Of a DNA stretch of 19,724 nucleotides, positions 15,214 through 19,724 are shown one piece after another. Positions within the stretch are counted from its first letter, which is position 1, and the number at the start of each line of letters is the position of its first letter. Position numbers and translations under genes: made by a program. A model generated the notes under the pieces. That model saw nothing but the letters and a program-made list of their open reading frames with translations, had not been told where the DNA came from and did no database searches. This stretch comes from Clostridium_AD sp047624165. GTDB taxonomy: Bacteria > Bacillota > Clostridia > Clostridiales > Clostridiaceae. Location of the stretch: NCBI GenBank assembly GCA_047624165.1, contig JBLHPD010000076.1:1-19724 (forward strand). Reading direction: 5' to 3'.

Positions 15214-15285
15214 TTACTTTGTTACCTCTAATAGAGGTGTATAACCTTCCATTGGATGTCTGTATACTTGACCTGTATAGTGCAT
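15214..15285 (-). pseudogene. First 23 codons of a radical-SAM protein
   Basis: The reading frame MHYTGQVYRHPMEGYTPLLEVTK followed by TAA matches the opening of radical-SAM proteins that normally continue ...EVT.GCSHNKCTFC. The stop falls immediately before the expected cluster-binding cysteines, so none of the catalytic part exists. No good ribosome site precedes it. It starts 23 nt after the stop of the nitroreductase fragment, as in an operon. The identification rests on one short motif. Confidence 0.5.
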
Positions 15286-15308
15286 ACTGTTAGTCCACTT
15301 TTGTTAAT

Positions 15309-15560
15309 TCATGAAGTTGCCAATTCAAAACGCATTATTTCGTCCACCTCTTTTCTTTGAGTTGGCTCTGGATGTCCCTCTTCATAACCATAAACGATTA
15401 GTGCAGCTACAGTTTCTTCTTCTGGCAACCCTACAATTTTAGAAATCGATTCATCATTAATGACTCCCCTGATAACTGTACCAACACCTTTTGCATATGC
15501 TGCTAAACAAAATGTTTGACTTGCAATACCAGCATCAAATACGCTTGTTTCCATATACAT
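15309..15560 (-). pseudogene. C-terminal half of a second nitroreductase
   Basis: Eighty-three residues that match only the second half of a nitroreductase of about 170 residues: FDAGIASQTFCLAAYAKGVGTVIRG, then ISKIVGLPEEETVAALIVYGYEEG. The N-terminal FMN-binding RRS.R segment and first helices are missing. ATG at 15560 is preceded by AAAGGA, so a short product might be made, but it lacks half of the FMN site. It is distinct in sequence from the intact nitroreductase at 14506-15159. Confidence 0.8.
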
Positions 15561-15631
15561 CTATTTTCCTTTCTTTGAGTCCTATTTTAAGCCTTTTAAA
15601 GGTTTGCTAACATTTCACCTATATACAAGCC

Positions 15632-16576
15632 TTAGATTCCATGTTTAACTGGCTCAGATATTAATAACTCTAAATTACCTTTGATTACATACTCACCTAA
15701 AGTAGCTGGAATAAGAAAACTATCGCCCTTTTTAATTTCTTCATTATAATTTGATCCTTCAATACTTCCAACTCCATCAACACAAGTAATTATAGAAAAA
15801 TATTCTTCTTTACTATGTGTTTTAAATATAGAATTGACTATACATTTATCTATAGTAAAGTTCTCATTTTTACATAAATTAGTATATTTATATCCTGAGT
15901 GAACTTTATAATCTTCAACTAATCTCTCTGCTCTTAAATTAAAATCAATTACATCTAGTGATTTTTCTACATGAATTTCTCGATCCCTACCATAATCATA
16001 CACTCTATAAGTAATATCACTATTTTGTTGTATTTCCTCAATAACTAGTCCTTCGCATATAGCATGCACGAGTCCACTATTTATTAAGAAAGAATCACCT
16101 TTTTTAACCTTTATTATATTTAAACATTCTTCAATATTTCCTTCGTTAATTGCTTTTACAAATTGTTCCCTTGTACAACCATTTGTACCAACTATTAATT
16201 CAGACCCTTCTTTCGCATCTACTACATACCAAGCTTCTGTTTTTCCATTAGTATTTTCTACTCTTTTTGCATAATCATCATTTGGATGAACTTGAACAGA
16301 TAACTTTTCATTAGAGTTTATTAATTTAACAAGTAAAGGGAATTCATTATCAATTAATATATCTCCAAATATACTCTTCTTATATTTATTAATAAGCTCA
16401 TTAAAAGTCATACCTTTAAACTTTCCATTAGCCACTATACCTGTACCATTTGGATGACACGCAATATCCCAGCTTTCTCCAATTTTTCCACTTGGAAGAT
16501 TTTCTCTAAAGCCTTCTAAATTACGGCCTCCCCAAACTTTCTCATAATATAAATTCTCAAACTTTATTGGATACAC
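15632..16576 (-). CDS. manA: Mannose-6-phosphate isomerase, class I
   Basis: A 314-residue cupin enzyme, the usual length for Firmicute ManA. It opens YPIKFENLYYEKVWGGRNL. Zinc ligands are Gln95 and His97 in SVQVHPNDDYA, Glu114 in GKTEAWYVVDA and His171 in NSGLVHAICEG; Arg191 in ITYRVYDYGR is the catalytic arginine. It converts mannose-6-phosphate to fructose-6-phosphate for glycolysis. The GTG start is supported by GGAGGG eight bases upstream. It has its own upstream region, since a terminator follows glycerate kinase, and an 18-bp palindrome lies 24 bp before the start. Its place beside glycerate kinase, a PTS and a GH38 fragment points to mannosylglycerate use. Confidence 0.93.
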   Translation of the reverse strand: MYPIKFENLYYEKVWGGRNLEGFRENLPSGKIGESWDIACHPNGTGIVANGKFKGMTFNELINKYKKSIFGDILIDNEFPLLVKLINSNEKLSVQVHPNDDYAKRVENTNGKTEAWYVVDAKEGSELIVGTNGCTREQFVKAINEGNIEECLNIIKVKKGDSFLINSGLVHAICEGLVIEEIQQNSDITYRVYDYGRDREIHVEKSLDVIDFNLRAERLVEDYKVHSGYKYTNLCKNENFTIDKCIVNSIFKTHSKEEYFSIITCVDGVGSIEGSNYNEEIKKGDSFLIPATLGEYVIKGNLELLISEPVKHGI

Positions 16577-16598
16577 TATTTTATCCCTCCGTTTTTCA

Positions 16599-16628
16599 TA
16601 ACATATTAATATGTTAATATGTTAATAA
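16599..16628. repeat. Palindrome and 8-bp tandem repeats before manA
   Basis: TAACATATTAATATGTTA (16599-16616) is a perfect 18-bp palindrome and merges into tandem copies of TTAATATG. It lies directly upstream of the manA ribosome site, where a repressor could block transcription or initiation. No -35/-10 pair is convincing in this AT-rich gap. Confidence 0.45.
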
Positions 16629-16691
16629 TAACTCTACTTTATAATCTTTGTATATATTTTTTACTATTATTTTAATAATCATTATTTTAAA

Positions 16692-16728
16692 AAGCTATGA
16701 ATTTAGAAATCTCCTACATTCATAGCTT
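16692..16728 (-). terminator. Terminator after glycerate kinase
   Basis: AAGCTATGAAT and ATTCATAGCTT form an 11-bp stem with a 15-base loop, followed on the minus strand by TTTTTAAAA. It begins 6 nt past the glycerate kinase stop, so most transcripts of the upstream operon should end before manA. Confidence 0.8.
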
Positions 16729-16734
16729 AATATT

Positions 16735-17880
16735 TTACTTTAAATACAATACCTTTATCAATCTAGCAATATTTTCAGATGTTTTTTTAATGCTATTATA
16801 TCCATCTTTCAGCGCTTCCTCTAAGTTTTTAGGCTTATCTACTATACCAAAAACTGAGGTTACTCCCATTGAGTATAATTCTTCTATATCATCTCCAACC
16901 TTGCCAGCTAGAACTATGGTTGGTATATTATACTTTTCAGCAATGTGTGCAACTCCAGCTATAGTTTTTCCATACTTTGTTTGACCATCTATACTTCCCT
17001 CACCAGTTATAATAAAATCTGCATCTTTAATTCTATCCTCAAATTTAGTATGCTTAATAACTAAATCTACCCCCCTTATTAAACTTCCGTTTAATAAGAG
17101 AAAAGCTCCACCTAATCCCCCTGCAGCACCGGTCTTTGGGATATTAGAAATATCAATATCAAAGGTTTCTTCTAATGCCTTGGCAAAATTAATCATTCCA
17201 AGTTCAAGTTCATCTGCGATCTCACCTTTGGCACCTTTTTGAGGTCCAAAGATTTTTGTTGCTCCATCTTCCCCTACAAAGGGATTTTGGACATCACAAG
17301 CTACTTCTATACTTATTTTTTTTAGTCTAGTGTCCATCTTAGAAATATCTAATTTATGAATTTTAATTAACTCTTTTCCACCAAGCCCTAATTCAGTACC
17401 ATCTACACCTAGAGCTATCACACCTAATGCTTGCAACATCCCTAGACCTCCATCGTTTGTAGACGATCCTCCAAGACCAATTATTAGATGATCAACGCCT
17501 TTATCCAAAGCATCAAGAATCATTTCTCCAACCCCAAAGGTTGTTGTATTCATTGGATTTCTTTTAGATTGTTCTACTAAATGTAACCCACAAGCTTCCG
17601 CCACTTCAATTACAGCCTTTTTTTCTTTTATCAACCATCCATATCTAGCCTCTATCTTTTCACCTAAAGGACCTTTAACTATTACTTTTCTAAATTCACC
17701 TTTTTGAGCATTTACTATTACCTTCGAGGTCCCTTCGCCACCATCTGCCATAGGAATTATATCAAATTCTGCATCTTTAAAGATACTCTTAATGCCACTT
17801 TTCATAGCCTGGGAAGCTTCAAACCCACTTACACTTTCCTTAAAAGAATCAGGTGCAATCACAAATTTAAGTTTTTTCAA
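16735..17880 (-). CDS. Glycerate kinase, GarK/GlxK family
   Basis: A 381-residue kinase, the same length as E. coli GarK. Family motifs in order: FVIAPDSFKESVSGFEAS, MADGGEGT, GLGGSSTNDGGLGMLQALG, TGAAGGLGGAF and DFIITGEGSIDGQTKYGKT. It phosphorylates D-glycerate with ATP; this family is known to give 2-phosphoglycerate, a glycolytic intermediate. The start is TTG at 17880, well placed after AGAGGTGG, and KKLKFVIAPDSFK is the expected N-terminus. It follows the truncated PTS gene by 113 nt in the same direction. Without genes for glyoxylate, glucarate or serine metabolism nearby, glycerate most likely came from hydrolysis of a glycerate glycoside. Confidence 0.94.
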   Translation of the reverse strand: MKKLKFVIAPDSFKESVSGFEASQAMKSGIKSIFKDAEFDIIPMADGGEGTSKVIVNAQKGEFRKVIVKGPLGEKIEARYGWLIKEKKAVIEVAEACGLHLVEQSKRNPMNTTTFGVGEMILDALDKGVDHLIIGLGGSSTNDGGLGMLQALGVIALGVDGTELGLGGKELIKIHKLDISKMDTRLKKISIEVACDVQNPFVGEDGATKIFGPQKGAKGEIADELELGMINFAKALEETFDIDISNIPKTGAAGGLGGAFLLLNGSLIRGVDLVIKHTKFEDRIKDADFIITGEGSIDGQTKYGKTIAGVAHIAEKYNIPTIVLAGKVGDDIEELYSMGVTSVFGIVDKPKNLEEALKDGYNSIKKTSENIARLIKVLYLK

Positions 17881-17993
17881 AATACCACCTCTTTTTAAGT
17901 CGTTTATAAATCAATTGTAAAGTTATTTTTTTAAAGTTGTATTCATAAAGGGGTAGGTGTAACACCCCCCCCCATTTTTGATGAAAACTTATG
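17881..17993. other. PTS-glycerate kinase gap with a G9 tract
   Basis: The gap contains the kinase ribosome site and a run of nine C on the plus strand (17965-17973), that is G9 in the transcript. In so AT-rich a genome such a run is striking and prone to slippage. It is intergenic, so slippage would change spacing, not frame. No hairpin terminator is seen. Confidence 0.5.
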
Positions 17994-19322
17994 TTATTTT
18001 AATGATTTTAAACTAAAAATATAATCATCCACCAGGTTTCGCATTTTTGTAACTCTTCCTCCATAAACAATATGAACTGTATTTGGATTTGGAATAATTA
18101 TTCCGTTTGAATTTGTCTTTTTTATTAAATCCTTGTTCACTTTAGAACCATCTTTTACTTCAACACGTAAACGTGAAATACAATTATCTACATCAGCAAT
18201 ATTATCAAAACCACCTAATCCTTCAACAATATTACGTGCTGCAATTTTATCATCACTGTCTAACACTTGTCCTGTTCCAGTTTCTTCCTCAGCATCCTCA
18301 AAGTCAGATTCACTTTTTCCAAGTGTCATTACATTGAACTTAGAAATAATAAAGCTAAATGAGAAGTAATACATTGCAAAGAAAATCGGACCTAAAAACA
18401 AGTAAATAACCCATTTGGTTTGTGGTCCTTGTAAAACTCCGAAAACAAACCAGTCAATAATTCCGCCTTGGATATTTCCAATAGCAGCATGAAACATTGC
18501 AGGTACTAAAAATGAAAGACCTGCGAAAACAGCATTCATAACCCATAATATAGGGGAAATAAATATGAATGTAAATTCAATTGGTTCTGTAATTCCTGTT
18601 AATATAACCGCAGTTAAACCAGCTAAAAAGAATTTAAGTACTTTGTCTCGTTTCTCTGGAAGAGCTTTGCGGTAAATAGCATATACTACAGCTGGCATTC
18701 CAAATACCATGTGCAGAATTTTACCTTGTGCTAAATACTGTGTTGCATATGTTGAAAACTGTAAATGGTTATCAAGTTGATAAAGATAAATCTGCATTGC
18801 ACCAACCAAGTTATTTCCATTGATAGTTTCTACTCCACCTAATGCTGTAAAACGAAAGGTTTGGTTTAATATGTGATGTAATCCTGTAGGGTTGATGATC
18901 TTTTCTATAAACCCATAGAGAAAAACTCCAAATAATCCTGCTTCACTGATAAGTTTTCCTGCAGAAATAATTGCTGTATTAATAACTGGCCAAACAAATG
19001 TTAATAACATACCCAAAACAACCATAATAAGTGCTGAGATAATTGGAACAAATCTTTTACCACTGTAAAATGATAATGCTGGATGTAATTCTGTTTTTCT
19101 GAATTTATTATGGATTAGCACTCCCATAAGACCAGCTATAATACCACCAATAACATTCATGTTATACACAAATATTCCTAGCGTATTTGTAAATAATGAA
19201 TTCTTCAAGATTGCATCCACTTGACTCATTGCTTTATTTTCCATTAAAAATTTAACAGCTGTGAAAACAAGTGAAACATTCTCATTTTTAGGCTGCTCTC
19301 TCTTTAAGATTACTTGGCACAA
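17994..19322 (-). pseudogene. PTS EIICB permease, glucose/N-acetylglucosamine superfamily, 5'-truncated
   Basis: The recognisable part begins near residue 20 and covers the later two thirds of EIIC (GKRFVPIISALIMVVLG, the substrate-loop region NPTGLHHILNQTFRF, and GITEPIEFTFIFISP). A linker follows, then a full EIIB domain with its phosphorylated Cys in NCISRLRVEV. About 100 residues (the first three or so membrane helices) are missing compared with PtsG/NagE. The open frame starts at TTG 19322 without a ribosome site, and its first 20 residues overlap the GH38 fragment in another frame. A deletion therefore fused the two genes. Transport is unlikely as it stands. In context the substrate was probably an alpha-mannoside such as mannosylglycerate. 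No EIIA is attached. Confidence 0.75.
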
Positions 19323-19626
19323 TATAATTCACTTGATATTTAAGTGCTTCTAAATTACTTCCTTTAATGGTAGAAATACTTGTAATCTTAGCGTTTTGAT
19401 GATTTATAAGCAAATCTTTACGTGGCGGAGAATAATCATAACTATCTCCAGCATCCCCACTATTTTCAATAGAAATCACATTTTGTATAACTTGCCCAGT
19501 AGATTTATCTTTTAATGATATTGTATTATCCTGAACTAGAAGTTGATAAAATTCATTCTCAATGGATTCATCATCACTTATATTTATTTTTTGATTTCCT
19601 TCAAGTTCTTTATAAGTTAAATAACC
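19288..19626 (-). pseudogene. GH38 alpha-mannosidase fragment (MngB-like C-terminal domain)
   Basis: About 112 residues in one open frame match the beta-domain of GH38 alpha-mannosidases: GYLTYKELEG, IENEFYQLLVQDNTISLKDK, then ENSGDAGDSYDYSPPR and NYIVPSNLKERAA. The SGD.GD.Y.YSPP motif is characteristic of bacterial GH38 enzymes such as E. coli MngB, which cleaves 2-O-(6-phospho-mannosyl)-glycerate. The N-terminal catalytic domain and the rest of the C-terminus are gone. Upstream the homology stops at the 26-bp palindrome (19636-19661); downstream it runs into the PTS fragment. Position and content suggest it once preceded the PTS gene in the same operon. The fragment cannot be active. Confidence 0.72.
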
Positions 19627-19635
19627 GTTACTACT

Positions 19636-19661
19636 CAGGCATTCCCTATAGGGAATGCCTG
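19636..19661. repeat. 26-bp perfect palindrome at the GH38 break point
   Basis: CAGGCATTCCC-TATA-GGGAATGCCTG is an exact palindrome, unusually GC-rich for this DNA, lying nine bases from where GH38 similarity begins. Two further small dyads follow toward the window edge (around 19677-19695 and 19690-19710). It could be the end of a mobile element or a structured repeat. No transposase is visible. Confidence 0.6.
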
Positions 19662-19724
19662 TGATAATATAAAACTATGGTCGTAGACCCCATATCTAAA
19701 AATAGGTATTACAAATTAAAGGGA

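Noticed and set aside
16599..16628. Iterons or a replication origin before manA
   Set aside because: There are only two to three copies of an AT-rich 8-mer, with no initiator gene or DnaA boxes nearby.
19636..19724. CRISPR array at the right edge
   Set aside because: There is only one palindrome and no second copy of any repeat at regular spacing in the available sequence.

Overview
The window reads as a chromosomal segment of a low-GC, spore-former-type Firmicute, most likely Clostridium sensu stricto. The reasons are very AT-rich codons, strong GGAGG ribosome binding sites, frequent TTG and GTG starts, anaerobic acyl-CoA chemistry, a glycyl-radical domain and sigma-54 control. Nearly all genes lie on the minus strand; the one clear plus-strand gene is a MATE efflux pump. 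No genome assignment beyond this can be supported from the sequence alone.

Region 1 (1-8.1 kb) is an intact, well-organised system. A two-component pair (soluble PAS histidine kinase and NtrC-type sigma-54 activator) lies just upstream of a four-gene acyl-CoA operon: PaaG-type crotonase, family-1 CoA-transferase, FadN-type hydroxyacyl-CoA dehydrogenase/enoyl-CoA hydratase fusion, and a thiolase that runs off the left edge. Between them are a long terminator hairpin, a 16-bp palindrome in enhancer position and a well-matched -24/-12 promoter. The simplest reading is that the kinase senses a carboxylic acid or CoA-linked signal and switches on its activation and beta-oxidation to acetyl-CoA. 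No acyl-CoA dehydrogenase is visible.

Region 2 (8.2-10.5 kb) has a 118-residue free-standing glycyl-radical domain, divergent from a MATE transporter with a structured leader. Region 3 (10.5-13.6 kb) is an OpuC/OsmF-type compatible-solute ABC transporter (one permease, lipoprotein, ATPase-CBS), followed by debris: a possible antiporter fragment and a GerE-sized LuxR DNA-binding domain.

Region 4 (13.6-15.6 kb) is a graveyard of redox genes. It holds a truncated MarR regulator, a ferredoxin fragment lacking one cluster cysteine and a start, a complete NfsB-like nitroreductase, 23 codons of a radical-SAM protein and the C-terminal half of a second nitroreductase. A 48-bp perfect palindrome overlaps a sigma-A promoter and looks like the MarR operator.

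Region 5 (15.6-19.7 kb) holds mannose-6-phosphate isomerase, glycerate kinase, a 5'-truncated PTS EIICB and a GH38 alpha-mannosidase fragment. Together these spell out a route for mannosylglycerate: PTS uptake and phosphorylation, hydrolysis to mannose-6-P plus glycerate, then entry of both into glycolysis. The uptake and hydrolysis genes are broken here while the two downstream kinase/isomerase genes remain intact. A 26-bp perfect palindrome marks the right-hand break.
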